Positions 24,652-33,207 of a stretch of 64,000 nucleotides of DNA are shown one piece after another; position 1 is the first letter of the stretch; each line of letters begins with the position of its first letter. This DNA comes from Afifella aestuarii. GTDB taxonomy: Bacteria; Pseudomonadota; Alphaproteobacteria; Rhizobiales; Afifellaceae. The stretch lies in the NCBI RefSeq assembly GCF_004023665.1, contig NZ_SAUF01000005.1, positions 806,001-870,000 of the forward strand. The letters are read 5' to 3'. A model generated the notes under the pieces. The model ran no database searches and was not told where the DNA came from. It was given only the letters and a program-made list of their open reading frames with translations. The position numbers were made by a program, and so were the translations under genes.

Positions 24652-25815
24652 TCAACGGCCGCCGAGAACGGCGATGTAATCGGAGACCCAGCGATAATAG
24701 GGGACGCAGCTCTCCTGGCTCTCGCACTCGGCCCTGGGCGTCCGCCAGAAATGGATCTCGTCGAACTTGCCGAAACCGTTCGTTTCGCAACCTTTGTCGC
24801 CGAGGAGCTCGTTGTCCTCGCAGGCCGCGGGAACGGACGGATTGGCGCCGAACCAGGCGGCGACGTCGCCCTGCACCTTCTTGTCGATGGAATGCTCCAG
24901 CCACTTATAGGCGCAGGTCGGATGTGCGGCTCCGGAATGCATCATCGTGGTGTCGGCCCAGCCCGTCGCCCCTTCTTTCGGAATGACGCTCTCGATCGGC
25001 TGGTTCTCCGACTTCAGGAGGTTGACCTGGAACGGCCAGGAACTGGACGCGGCCACCCCTTCATTGGTGAAATCGTCGATCTGCACGAAGGCGTCGTGCC
25101 AGTAACGGTTCACCAGCTTGCGCTGCTCGCGGAGAAGCTCGAGCGCCGCCTTGTACTGGTCTTCGTTGAGCTCATACGGGTCCTTGATGCCGAGTTCGGG
25201 TTTGGTGCTCATCAGATAGAGCGCGGCATCGGCGATATAGATCGGCCCGTCGAATGCCTGGACGCGCCCTTTGTTGGTTTTGCCGTCCGGCAGATCCTGC
25301 TCCTCGAAGACAACATTCCAGGAATCGGGCGGTGAATCCTTGAACACATCGGTGTTGTAGGCGAGCACGTTCGGGCCCCATTGATAGGGCACGCCGTAAT
25401 GCTTGCCCTCGACGGTGTGCCAGGGCGCATCCTTCAGCCGATCGTCGAGGCTGTCCCAGGAGGCAATGAGTGCGGTGTTGATTTCCTGGACGCGGCCGCC
25501 GGCGATCAAACGAAGCGAGGCATCGCCCGAGGCGGTGACGAGGTCGAAGCCGCCCTCGTTCATCAGCGCCACCATTTCATCGGAGGTGCCGGCGGTCTTC
25601 AGGTTGACCTTGCAGCCCGTCTCCTTCTCGAAGGCGGTCACCCAGTCATAGGCGGCATCGCTTTCGCCACGTTCGATGTATCCCGGCCAGGCGACGATAT
25701 CGACCTCGCCCTCTGCCTCACCGAGCGTTTGAAGTGGTTCGGCAAGGGCCGGACCTGCGGCCAGAACAAGTGCGGTGGTTGCTGCCACCACCCGGCGGAT
25801 TCTCTTCTCGCGCAT
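24652..25815 (-). CDS. ydcS: Polyamine-type periplasmic binding protein (YdcS-like)
   Basis: The 387-residue precursor has a signal peptide (MREKRIRRVVAATTALVLAAGPALA). The mature protein strongly resembles E. coli YdcS: VDIVAWPGYIERGESD, FEKETGCKVNLKTAGTSDEMVALMNEGGFDLVTASGDASLRLIAGG in successive blocks, HYGVPYQWGPNVLAYNT, GWADTTMMHSGAAHPTCAYKWLEHS, and the end SCVPYYRWVSDYIAVLGGR. It binds putrescine or another polyamine in the periplasm. It is the first gene of the operon and lies just downstream of a co-oriented LysR regulator. Confidence 0.9.
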   Translation of the reverse strand: MREKRIRRVVAATTALVLAAGPALAEPLQTLGEAEGEVDIVAWPGYIERGESDAAYDWVTAFEKETGCKVNLKTAGTSDEMVALMNEGGFDLVTASGDASLRLIAGGRVQEINTALIASWDSLDDRLKDAPWHTVEGKHYGVPYQWGPNVLAYNTDVFKDSPPDSWNVVFEEQDLPDGKTNKGRVQAFDGPIYIADAALYLMSTKPELGIKDPYELNEDQYKAALELLREQRKLVNRYWHDAFVQIDDFTNEGVAASSSWPFQVNLLKSENQPIESVIPKEGATGWADTTMMHSGAAHPTCAYKWLEHSIDKKVQGDVAAWFGANPSVPAACEDNELLGDKGCETNGFGKFDEIHFWRTPRAECESQESCVPYYRWVSDYIAVLGGR

Positions 25816-25907
25816 GACGTTGCTCTCCCCTCTTCGAGCCGCGCCGCAATCGGCGAGAGGAAGCTAATCGGAAATCTTTCGCAGTGAGAAATATGAAAAA
25901 CTAAGCG

Positions 25908-25935
25908 GGCCTATGAAAAAAATCGAACGGCCTAT
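25908..25935. promoter_or_regulatory. Direct repeats GGCCTAT upstream of ydcS
   Basis: GGCCTAT occurs at 25908-25914 and again at 25929-25935, exactly 21 bp apart (two helical turns), separated by an A/T-rich tract. The pair lies about 95-120 bp upstream of the ydcS start codon in the only sizeable gap of the locus. Two half-sites on one face of the helix suit an activator such as the adjacent LysR protein; that assignment is inference. Confidence 0.35.
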
Positions 25936-25980
25936 CGATATGCTCATCGCGCTTATTTTTCAGGCAGTGCGACCGAGGTC

Positions 25981-26907
25981 TTATCGGCCCGGCCGCGACT
26001 GGCGGGCGCGCAGCTTCGCCTGCTCACGGGCAAGCTCGATGAAGGCCCGCGCCGGCTCCGGGAGAAGGCTTCCCTTCCGCCAGGTGAGGCCGATATCGAT
26101 CGTCGGAAAAACCTCTTTCAAAGGGCGAACCTCGACGCGATCGCCCTCGAGCGACCACGGGCGGTAGGTCATGTCGGGGAGAACTGCGAGGCCGATGCCG
26201 GTTCCGACGAGCGAGCGGATCGCCTCCACCGAACTCGTTCGCAGGACGGTCCGCGGCTTGATGCCGGCCTCGCGCCAATGCCGCTGCGTGATCGCGTGCA
26301 TGTCGTCGGTGGTGAGCTGCACCAGCGGCTGGTCCGCGAGATCGCTGAGCGACGGCTCGTCGAGCGCCAACAGCCGATGATTGGCCGGCAGCCAGACGAG
26401 ATAGGGCGAACGCAGCAAGGTGTCGCTGGCAAGAGCGTCCCGATTTGCAAGCGCCGAGGAGATGAGAAGGCCGACATCGATTTCGCCGCCGATCAAGAGA
26501 TGCTCAAGGAAGCGCTGCTGGTCTTCCACGACCTTGACGTCGACCTCCGGATAAACGCGCTGATAGCGCGCCAGAAGGTCGGCGAGATAATAGCCTGCGA
26601 CGAGCGCCGTCACGCCGATCGTCAAGGTTCCGCCGCCGGTTGGCTCGCGAACCTTGAGCGCGCGCCCGGCATCGGCCACGACCGCCATGATGCGCTCCGA
26701 GTGGCGCAGGAATTGGTGACCCTCCTGGGTCAGCACCATGCCCCGCGGGGTGCGCAGGAAGAGCGCCGCCCCCACTTCCTGCTCCAGCTGCTTCAATGCG
26801 ACGGTGATCGCCGATTGCGAGATGTGCAGATCGCGCGCTGCAAGCGACACCGACTGGCCGCTGGCGACAGCTATGAAATAGCGCACCTGCTTCAGCGTGA
26901 TGTTCAT
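25981..26907 (-). CDS. LysR family transcriptional regulator
   Basis: The 308-residue LysR-type regulator has an N-terminal winged helix (MNITLKQVRYFIAVASGQSVSLAARDLHISQSAITVALKQLEQEVGAALFLRTPRG) and a two-lobed effector domain (about 90-295; GTLTIGVTALVAGYYLADLLARYQRVYPEV at its start). The start was set at the ATG at 26905-26907, since the 48 additional upstream residues are unrelated to the family. It lies directly upstream of the ydcSTUV-patD-like operon on the same strand, and most likely controls it, perhaps with a polyamine or GABA-related effector. Confidence 0.92.
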   Translation of the reverse strand: MNITLKQVRYFIAVASGQSVSLAARDLHISQSAITVALKQLEQEVGAALFLRTPRGMVLTQEGHQFLRHSERIMAVVADAGRALKVREPTGGGTLTIGVTALVAGYYLADLLARYQRVYPEVDVKVVEDQQRFLEHLLIGGEIDVGLLISSALANRDALASDTLLRSPYLVWLPANHRLLALDEPSLSDLADQPLVQLTTDDMHAITQRHWREAGIKPRTVLRTSSVEAIRSLVGTGIGLAVLPDMTYRPWSLEGDRVEVRPLKEVFPTIDIGLTWRKGSLLPEPARAFIELAREQAKLRARQSRPGR

Positions 26908-27145
26908 GCGAGTTTGCCATGCTCGAAGGCGGGGATAGAAGACTAGCGCAATTCGCGAAACGAAAGCGAGGCGCGGCAAAAGCGAGATGGGCGCCGCCGC
27001 CATTCCTGAAGACCGTGACGTCTTCCGCCGATTTGCGGCCGCTGACAGCAAAGCCGGTCAGCTCCTAGAAAACTCGGGGAACGCTCACCTCGGAGATGAC
27101 GCCCTCCCCCGATCGGGATGGCGAGCTCGCCATGGACGGATCAAA

Positions 27146-28450
27146 ATGCACAACACCCGCAGATATCTCGGTGCAATTCTTCTTGTTTGCACAGGCTTTA
27201 TGTCCGCCGCGAGAGCCGCCGACGTCATTCCTTTCGACACGTCCTCACCCGGACAGATCAGAACGGGAGCGCCGACCGGCCGGGCACAGGCAAACGTCGG
27301 TCAGTTCGTGACGCTGACCGATTTCGGCGCATCGACCAGTGGCACCCAGGCGCAGAACACGTCCGCGGCGCAGAATGCGATCGAGGCCCTGTCGTCACAG
27401 GGCGGCGGCACACTTTACATACCGCCCGGCACCTATTCGATCTGCGGCCTGATCCTCAGATCGAAAATCCACATAACGGGCGCCGGCCGAAACGTCACAA
27501 TATTGGACGGCAGCTCGTGCAATTCGGCCGACGCCATCGTTTACGGCCCGTCGAATGCTTATTCACTCTTCAAAACAAGGGCTTCAGCCGGGATCTTTGA
27601 TTGGGCGTTGAAAGACATCACGATCAAAGGAAACCTGTCGCACAGCCATGTCGATTGCCTCGGCACCTACGGATATCGATTTACAGTTGATCAAGTCGAA
27701 TTGACTGAGTGCGGACGCAATGGCTGGCACACAGAAGGAGGTAATGCCACGCGCGGCCCGATGGAATCTTACGTGAACAACCTTCTCGTCTATACCGTGA
27801 ACGCTACCGGCATATTCAATAACGGCCCGCACGATTCCAACTTCGACAATGTCATCATCGTCGATGCCGGACAGGGCGCCCACGACACCTATGCCGGAAT
27901 GTATCTCGGCAGACATACCAACGTCCGCGCCAAGGGATTTCACGCCTGGCACAGATCGACGGCAACAAACAGGGTCCGCAACGCGCTGCATGTCGAAGGA
28001 TGGGGGTCGACGTTCACCTCATCCAATTTCGAAGGCAGTTTCGGACCGCCCGTCCTGGTGGGCACGGGCGCATCCATGAACCAGTTTGCTTGTGACAATG
28101 CCTATTACAACAGATTTTCACCCGGCCCTCTCATTCTGATCAGGGGCCCGTCGAACTACATATGCGGATCCGCGATGAACAACGATCCGGGAACGTTGCC
28201 CACCAGCGTCGGCATTCAGCTCGGCGACCATACGCGTGGGGAGAATGTCAGCAACAATATGATTTCTCTCCAGCAGGAGAGCAACAATGGCGGCTCCATC
28301 GACTTCTCGAATGACGGCGGCGGCAACATGATCAGAATCGTGGGATACCAATCGTCAGGCCCGAAATTTCTGGGAAGACCACACCCCTCGGACGACATCG
28401 ACCTCATCGTCACCGGCGTCGAAGGATCGAACCTCCACCAACATCCCTGA
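27146..28450 (+). CDS. Secreted right-handed beta-helix protein (pectate-lyase-3 / GH28-like)
   Basis: The 434-residue protein starts with a signal peptide (MHNTRRYLGAILLVCTGFMSAARA). The mature part has VTLTDFGASTSGTQAQNTSAAQNAIEALSSQGGGTLYIPPGTY, the opening of the pectate lyase superfamily beta-helix, then short G/N/D-rich coils through to the end. Such proteins bind or cleave polysaccharides, or act as phage-tail or alginate epimerase-like modules. No other carbohydrate-active or phage gene is adjacent. Codon use is visibly less GC-biased than in its neighbours, hinting at recent acquisition. The stop is followed after 24 nt by the convergent LacI gene. Confidence 0.75.
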   Translation: MHNTRRYLGAILLVCTGFMSAARAADVIPFDTSSPGQIRTGAPTGRAQANVGQFVTLTDFGASTSGTQAQNTSAAQNAIEALSSQGGGTLYIPPGTYSICGLILRSKIHITGAGRNVTILDGSSCNSADAIVYGPSNAYSLFKTRASAGIFDWALKDITIKGNLSHSHVDCLGTYGYRFTVDQVELTECGRNGWHTEGGNATRGPMESYVNNLLVYTVNATGIFNNGPHDSNFDNVIIVDAGQGAHDTYAGMYLGRHTNVRAKGFHAWHRSTATNRVRNALHVEGWGSTFTSSNFEGSFGPPVLVGTGASMNQFACDNAYYNRFSPGPLILIRGPSNYICGSAMNNDPGTLPTSVGIQLGDHTRGENVSNNMISLQQESNNGGSIDFSNDGGGNMIRIVGYQSSGPKFLGRPHPSDDIDLIVTGVEGSNLHQHP

Positions 28451-28474
28451 CGTAGAGTCTCGCGCCCCCGCGCC

Positions 28475-29545
28475 TTACGTCGACCCGCGCTCGATCAGAC
28501 GCAGCGGGATGTTCCGGATCGCATGTCGCGCCCGCGTTTCCTCCGGCTGCGTCTCCTGCAGCCGGTCGAGAAGCATCTGCCCGGCCACCGCGCCGAGCTT
28601 CCGTGTATCCGCGGCGATGGTCGTCAGGCCGGGCATGATTTCTTCCGCCAGCGTCGAATCACCGAAACCGGCAATGGCGATGTCGCCAGGGACGTCCAGA
28701 CCTCTCCCACGGGCCTCAAGCAGGGCACCGATCGCGAGAAGATCGCTGGCGCAGAAGACGGCGTCGACGTCGGAGCCTTCGCCGATCAGGTCCTGCATGG
28801 CCTGACGCCCCTCGGGAATGCCGGAAACCGTGTCGCGGCTGATGCACCGACAAAGCTTAAGGCCGAGCCGCTCGCAGCTTTCCGCGAAACTGTTGAGACG
28901 AAGCATGCCACGCCCGCCGCTGCGGCCAATGAAGGCGACCTTGCGATAGCCCTTGGCGGCAAAGTGCTCCGCCACCATGCGCGCACCATCGGCGTTTGAG
29001 AATCCAACCAGCATGTCGATCGGATCGCGTGCCAACGCCCAGCTCTCGACGATGGGAATGCCCATGTTGCGGAGGAAGGTGCGGTTCGATTCCAGCTCCA
29101 TCACGCCGGTGATGAAGACGGCAGCCGGACGGATCGCCGTGAGCGAACGGATCAGCGTCGTCTCTCGTCCGTAAGAGTAGGAGGTGCGGCCGAGCGCGAC
29201 CTGAAAACCGGCCGCCTCCAAGACGTCGGACAGGCCTTCGATGGCGAGGCTGAACTGCTCGCTCAGGATATTGGAGACGAAGGCGGCGACGATGTCGGAG
29301 CGGCCGCTCTTCAGCGCCTTGGCGTGGGGATTTGAGGAATATCCGGTCTCCTCGACCGCCTTCATGATGCGTTCGCGGCGCACCGCGGACACCATCTGCG
29401 GCCGACGCAGAGCACGCGACACGGTGATCGGAGAGACCTGGGCGAGGCGCGCCACCTCCTCGATGCGGACCGGCCCGTGTTCGGCCTGGCTGTCCGCCTC
29501 GGGCGAAGCGATTCGCAAGACGTCGTCGAATGTCGCGTCGCTCAT
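28475..29545 (-). CDS. LacI/GntR (GalR) family transcriptional regulator
   Basis: The 356-residue repressor has an N-terminal arm of about 28 residues, then the LacI DNA-binding domain (VRIEEVARLAQVSPITVSRALRRPQMVSAVRRERIMKAVEETGYSSNPHAKALKSGRS) and a periplasmic-binding-like effector domain (about 90-350). It is the last gene of the minus-strand amino-acid catabolic operon, abutting a deacylase gene. A GTG at 29575 could give ten more residues. The best candidate operator is the palindrome at 35310-35323 in the divergent promoter region; closing the operon with its own repressor gives autoregulation. Confidence 0.9.
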   Translation of the reverse strand: MSDATFDDVLRIASPEADSQAEHGPVRIEEVARLAQVSPITVSRALRRPQMVSAVRRERIMKAVEETGYSSNPHAKALKSGRSDIVAAFVSNILSEQFSLAIEGLSDVLEAAGFQVALGRTSYSYGRETTLIRSLTAIRPAAVFITGVMELESNRTFLRNMGIPIVESWALARDPIDMLVGFSNADGARMVAEHFAAKGYRKVAFIGRSGGRGMLRLNSFAESCERLGLKLCRCISRDTVSGIPEGRQAMQDLIGEGSDVDAVFCASDLLAIGALLEARGRGLDVPGDIAIAGFGDSTLAEEIMPGLTTIAADTRKLGAVAGQMLLDRLQETQPEETRARHAIRNIPLRLIERGST

Positions 29546-29575
29546 CGCTTTCTGTTCCGGCCCGTCAGCATGCAC

Positions 29576-30619
29576 CTAGCCTTCGATTTCGGCGGCCGCC
29601 TGCACAAGGCAATCGCCAGCCTGACAATTGGCGTGCAAGCGTCGCGAGATGACGATCCCGCCACGGCGGAACCGCAGGATTTCCGGGTCGCGATCAAGGC
29701 GCTCCAGGTCGTGGTAATAGCCGGCGACATCACTGGCTTCGACGGATTGCCCGAGGGTGACGACCGGTTCGAACCAGCCGCGGCGCGTCGCGTAAATCGC
29801 CTGTTCGTGACTTTCCAGCGCCAGCACGGTCGTCGCCACCGGCGCCCTCACCTCGCTGATCAGCGGGGTCTCGGTGATGCCAAGCCGCAGAAGCAGATTG
29901 TCGATCGCGCGCTTGGTGTTCTGCATGGTCTTTGGCGTGACGGTGGCGCCGCCACCGAATTCACCGCTGACACCGATCGCGCCGGCGCGGGCGACCGCAC
30001 CCATTGAGGTTGGGGAATCGTAGCCATTCTGCGCGACAAAAGCGTAGTCCTGGCCAAGATGCTCCAAGAGATCGCGCGCCTTTGCCATCATTTCCGGCGT
30101 CGGCTGCCGTTCGATCAGCGCCGTGGTCAGATGCTCCATCGACGTGCCACCGGAATGGATGTCGAAAACCACGTCATGCTGGGGAAACAACTGGTGTTCA
30201 AGATAGTACGCCAGACGTTCCGTTGGCGTGCCGGTCGGGTTGCCTGGGAAAGCGCGGTTCAGATTGCCGTCGTCGAGGGGAGATCGGCGCCGCCCGGCCA
30301 TGACGGCGAGGACGTTGCTCATCGGCAGGATGGTGACGGCGCCGTGGATGCGGTCGGGATCGAGGGCGTGCAGGACATGGCCGAGGGCGAAAACGCCTTC
30401 ATATTCGTCACCATGATTTCCGGCCATCAATAGGAGCCGCGGGCCGTCGCCGTTCTTGAAGCGGAAGATGGGAATCTTGACCTGAAAATAAGGCGAGCGG
30501 TCGATGGAATAAGGAATGCTGAGATAGGTCGAGGAGCGACCGTCGGCATCGAGGTCGAGATCCGTCAGAATACCGGTGTGCACGTGAGTTTTTCCAAATG
30601 TTATCGGACGGGACCGCAA
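29576..30619 (-). CDS. M14-type zinc deacylase (succinylglutamate desuccinylase/aspartoacylase family), copy 1
   Basis: The 347-residue protein has AstE/AspA-family zinc ligands His69 and Glu72 in GNHGDEYEG and His155 in VFDIHSGG, plus the substrate Arg/Asn segment NLNRAFPGN. The family removes N-acyl groups (succinyl, acetyl) from amino acids; the DoeB/EutE branch deacetylates N-acetyl-diaminobutyrate in ectoine breakdown. It lies 24 nt behind the RidA gene and abuts the LacI gene. The listed TTG start is weak; a GTG at 30581-30583 behind GGAAA is an alternative. It is paralogous to the protein at 35361-36401. Confidence 0.85.
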   Translation of the reverse strand: MRSRPITFGKTHVHTGILTDLDLDADGRSSTYLSIPYSIDRSPYFQVKIPIFRFKNGDGPRLLLMAGNHGDEYEGVFALGHVLHALDPDRIHGAVTILPMSNVLAVMAGRRRSPLDDGNLNRAFPGNPTGTPTERLAYYLEHQLFPQHDVVFDIHSGGTSMEHLTTALIERQPTPEMMAKARDLLEHLGQDYAFVAQNGYDSPTSMGAVARAGAIGVSGEFGGGATVTPKTMQNTKRAIDNLLLRLGITETPLISEVRAPVATTVLALESHEQAIYATRRGWFEPVVTLGQSVEASDVAGYYHDLERLDRDPEILRFRRGGIVISRRLHANCQAGDCLVQAAAEIEG

Positions 30620-30643
30620 CTGGCCCCGCCCTGTTCTTAAGGC

Positions 30644-30991
30644 TCAGAGAGCCGCGACCGCCGTCATCTCCACACGCAGATCGGGATCTGCCAGGCGGGC
30701 CTCGACGCAGGCGCGCGCAGGCGGATTGGCGGGGTCGATCCATTTGTCGTAAACGCTGTTCATCGCGTCGAAATCGATGATGTGCGGCAGGAACACATTG
30801 ACCGCCACGATCTTCGACTTGTCTGATCCGGCGCCCTCGACGAGGGCCAGGATTTTTGCAAGGACTTCCTCCGTCTGTTGCTCGATGGAAGCCTTGCGGC
30901 TGTCGGCCACCTGGCCGGCGACATGGACGAAGCCGTTGGCCGCAACGGCCTGGCTCATGCGCGGGCCGCTTTCGTAACGCGTAATGGTCAT
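30644..30991 (-). CDS. ridA: RidA family reactive imine/enamine deaminase
   Basis: The 115-residue RidA/YjgF-family protein has the sequence VAANGFVHVAGQVADSRKASIEQQTEEVLAKI, the DFDAMNSVYDKW segment and the active-site region PPARACVEARLADPDLRVEMTAVAAL with the conserved arginine. It hydrolyses enamine/imine products of PLP-dependent dehydratases to 2-oxo acids plus ammonia. That function fits its position between an amino-acid ABC transporter and a deacylase, in a locus with two PLP dehydratase-like enzymes. It is a divergent RidA, likely specialised for the local substrate. Confidence 0.88.
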   Translation of the reverse strand: MTITRYESGPRMSQAVAANGFVHVAGQVADSRKASIEQQTEEVLAKILALVEGAGSDKSKIVAVNVFLPHIIDFDAMNSVYDKWIDPANPPARACVEARLADPDLRVEMTAVAAL

Positions 30992-31018
30992 GTCTTTCCG
31001 TCTACTCTCTTTTTTCGA

Positions 31019-31804
31019 TCAGATGTGAGGCAGGTTATCCTGCTTCACGTTGAACCACTTCTCCTGCAGCTCCGGCAGCTTGCCGTTCATACGATTGGAG
31101 AAAAGGAAGGTGTCCAGCCAGCGCAGCAAGTCCGGCTCGCCATGACGGATGCCGATATGCGCCGGCGACTGGCGGATGAGGAACTTGAGGTCCATCTCCA
31201 CGTCCGGATTGTTCTTGGCCGCTTCGGCAACGATGGCGCTGTTTTCGGCAAACGAGCTCGCCTGACCGGCCATATAGGCGGAAAGCACCGAGGGAACGTC
31301 TTCGAAGCGGATGAGATTGGCGTCCGGCGCATTATCGCTCAGCCACAGATCGAGCGTCGTGCCCTTGGCAACGGCGATGCTCTGGCCGGCGAGCTGGTCG
31401 GGCGTTTCGGCCTTTTCCATATCGGCCGGGCCGTAGACACCAAGCTGGACGGCGGCATAGGGCTGCGAGAAAGCAACCTGCTGGGCGCGTTCCGGCGTGG
31501 CACCGAGCGCTGCCACGAGAACGTCGACCTTGTCGGCGAGCAGGCTCGGAATACGGTTGGGACCGGTCACCTGAACGAGCTTCAGGTCAACGCCGAGATC
31601 GTCCGCCAGAAGATTGGCAACATCGACGTCGAGCCCGGCGGGGTCGCCGTTTTCGTCTTTGAAGCCCCAGGGCGCAACATCGAGCAGCACGCCGACGCGG
31701 ATTTCGCCGGCGGACAGAATGTCCTGAAGCTTGTCGGCCTTGGCGGGGATGGTTGAAGCAATCGCGATGCCGACGGCGATCGCAAACGCTTTCAGCTTGA
31801 ACAT
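31019..31804 (-). CDS. Polar amino acid ABC transporter substrate-binding protein
   Basis: The 261-residue family-3 binding protein has a signal peptide (MFKLKAFAIAVGIAIASTIPAKA). The mature part includes AGEIRVGVLLDVAPWGFKDENGDPAGLDVDVANLLADDLGVDLKLVQV, then VTGPNRIPSLLADKVDVLVAALGATPERAQQVAFSQPY, typical of polar amino acid receptors. It binds an amino acid or derivative in the periplasm. It lies 12 nt behind the ATPase gene and 27 nt before the RidA gene. The acidic pair and Arg of the usual alpha-amino/carboxylate site cannot be confirmed by eye. Confidence 0.92.
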   Translation of the reverse strand: MFKLKAFAIAVGIAIASTIPAKADKLQDILSAGEIRVGVLLDVAPWGFKDENGDPAGLDVDVANLLADDLGVDLKLVQVTGPNRIPSLLADKVDVLVAALGATPERAQQVAFSQPYAAVQLGVYGPADMEKAETPDQLAGQSIAVAKGTTLDLWLSDNAPDANLIRFEDVPSVLSAYMAGQASSFAENSAIVAEAAKNNPDVEMDLKFLIRQSPAHIGIRHGEPDLLRWLDTFLFSNRMNGKLPELQEKWFNVKQDNLPHI

Positions 31805-31816
31805 GGCTGTCTTCCT

Positions 31817-32548
31817 CTAGTGACGGTGTGAGCCGATGAAGCTCTGGAGCTCCGGCGTCTTGGGATTTGCGAACAATTCCGCGGGTGGTCCTTCTTCCCA
31901 GACCTTGCCCTGATGCATGAAGACGAGCTTGGTCGCCACGTTGCGGGCAAAGCCCATTTCGTGGGTGACCAGGATCATCGTCATGCCCCTCCTGGCCATG
32001 TCCTCCATGACCTTGAGAACTTCCCCGACGAGTTCGGGATCGAGCGCCGACGTGACCTCATCGAAGAGCATGAGATTGGGCGACATCGCGAGACAGCGCG
32101 CAATCGCCACGCGCTGCTGCTGGCCGCCCGAAAGCTGTTCGGGGTAGGCGTCGATCTTCTCCGCCAGCCCGACTTGCGTGAGCACCTTCTCGGCAAGGAC
32201 GCGCGCGCCCGCCTTGTCGACCTTTTTCGTGCGGATCGGCGCCAGCGTGATGTTGCGCTCTACCGTCAGGTGCGGGAACAGATTGAAGGCCTGAAAGACG
32301 ATGCCGACTTTCTGGCGCAGTTCGCGCAGGCCCTTCATCTTCGGAGAGACGCTCTGTCCCTCGACCCGGATCTCGCCGGCCTGAATGGCTTCGAGCGCGT
32401 TAATGCAACGCAAGAGAGTGCTCTTGCCCGAGCCACTGCGCCCGATGATCGTGACGATCTCGCCTTCCTCGATATTGAGCGAGACGTCCTTCAGCACCTC
32501 CAGATCTCCGAAGGATTTGCGGACGTTCTTGATTTCAACCAGTGCCAT
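31817..32548 (-). CDS. Polar amino acid ABC transporter ATP-binding protein
   Basis: The 243-residue GlnQ/HisP-type ATPase begins MALVEIKNVRKSFGDLEVLKDVSLNIEEGEIVTIIGRSGSGKSTLLRCINALE. It has signature LSGGQQQRVAIARCLA, Walker B LMLFDEVTSALDPELVGEVLKVM, and switch LVTHEMGFARNV. These are textbook landmarks of polar amino acid uptake ATPases. The start ATG at 32546-32548 lies inside the last codons of the upstream permease (14-nt overlap). The extra 23 upstream residues of the open frame are not family-like. Confidence 0.94.
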   Translation of the reverse strand: MALVEIKNVRKSFGDLEVLKDVSLNIEEGEIVTIIGRSGSGKSTLLRCINALEAIQAGEIRVEGQSVSPKMKGLRELRQKVGIVFQAFNLFPHLTVERNITLAPIRTKKVDKAGARVLAEKVLTQVGLAEKIDAYPEQLSGGQQQRVAIARCLAMSPNLMLFDEVTSALDPELVGEVLKVMEDMARRGMTMILVTHEMGFARNVATKLVFMHQGKVWEEGPPAELFANPKTPELQSFIGSHRH

Positions 32549-33185
32549 TGAGACGCGCCTCGAGTGAACGGGACCAGGTGGTGAGCGGGAAGCAGATCGC
32601 GAAATAGACCGCCGCAACGATGGAGTAGACGAAGATCTGCTGGAACGTCGCGGCGGCGGCGATCTGGCCAGCCCGCGTCAGCTCCACGAAGCCGACGACG
32701 GCCGCAAGCGACGTGCCCTTGATGAGCTGGACAAGGAAGCCGACCGTCGCCGGCAGCGAGATCTTCAGCGCCTGCGGCGCGATAATGAAGCGGAATTGCT
32801 CGTAGCGGCTGAGCCCGAGCGAGGCCCCCGCCTCCCATTGGGTGAATTTGACCGCCTGGATGCCGCCCCGCCAGATTTCGCCCAGGAAGACGCCGGAATA
32901 GATGGAGAAGGCAACCGTCACCGCGGCCAGCGACGGCACCTCGACGCCCAGGAACACCGGCATGCCGAAATAGAAGAACATCAGGAGCGCCAGCAGCGGC
33001 ACACCCTGCACGATTTGCAGGATGAGCGCGGCAAACAGGCGGAGCGGCAGGAACGGACTCGTGCGCAGAAGCGCCAGAACGAGACCGAGCAGGCCGCCGA
33101 AGAAGAAGGAGAGCGCGACCAGCACCAGCGTCCACTGGAAGCCGTGCAAAAAGGCGATGAGGTCGACAGTCGAAAGGCTGCGCAT
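32535..33185 (-). CDS. Polar amino acid ABC transporter permease, second subunit
   Basis: The 216-residue HisM-type permease has about five hydrophobic helices and the family segments LVALSFFFGGLLGLVLALLRTS, QGVPLLALLMFFYFGMP and the EAA loop EAGASLGLSRYEQFRFIIAPQALKISLPATVG. It pairs with the permease encoded just upstream to form a heterodimeric channel. The start is the ATG at 33183-33185. It overlaps the ATPase gene by 14 nt. The family takes up polar amino acids and compatible-solute-like amino acid derivatives, ectoines included. Confidence 0.92.
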   Translation of the reverse strand: MRSLSTVDLIAFLHGFQWTLVLVALSFFFGGLLGLVLALLRTSPFLPLRLFAALILQIVQGVPLLALLMFFYFGMPVFLGVEVPSLAAVTVAFSIYSGVFLGEIWRGGIQAVKFTQWEAGASLGLSRYEQFRFIIAPQALKISLPATVGFLVQLIKGTSLAAVVGFVELTRAGQIAAAATFQQIFVYSIVAAVYFAICFPLTTWSRSLEARLNGTG

Positions 33186-33207
33186 CTTGGGCGTATCTCC
33201 GGAAGGC

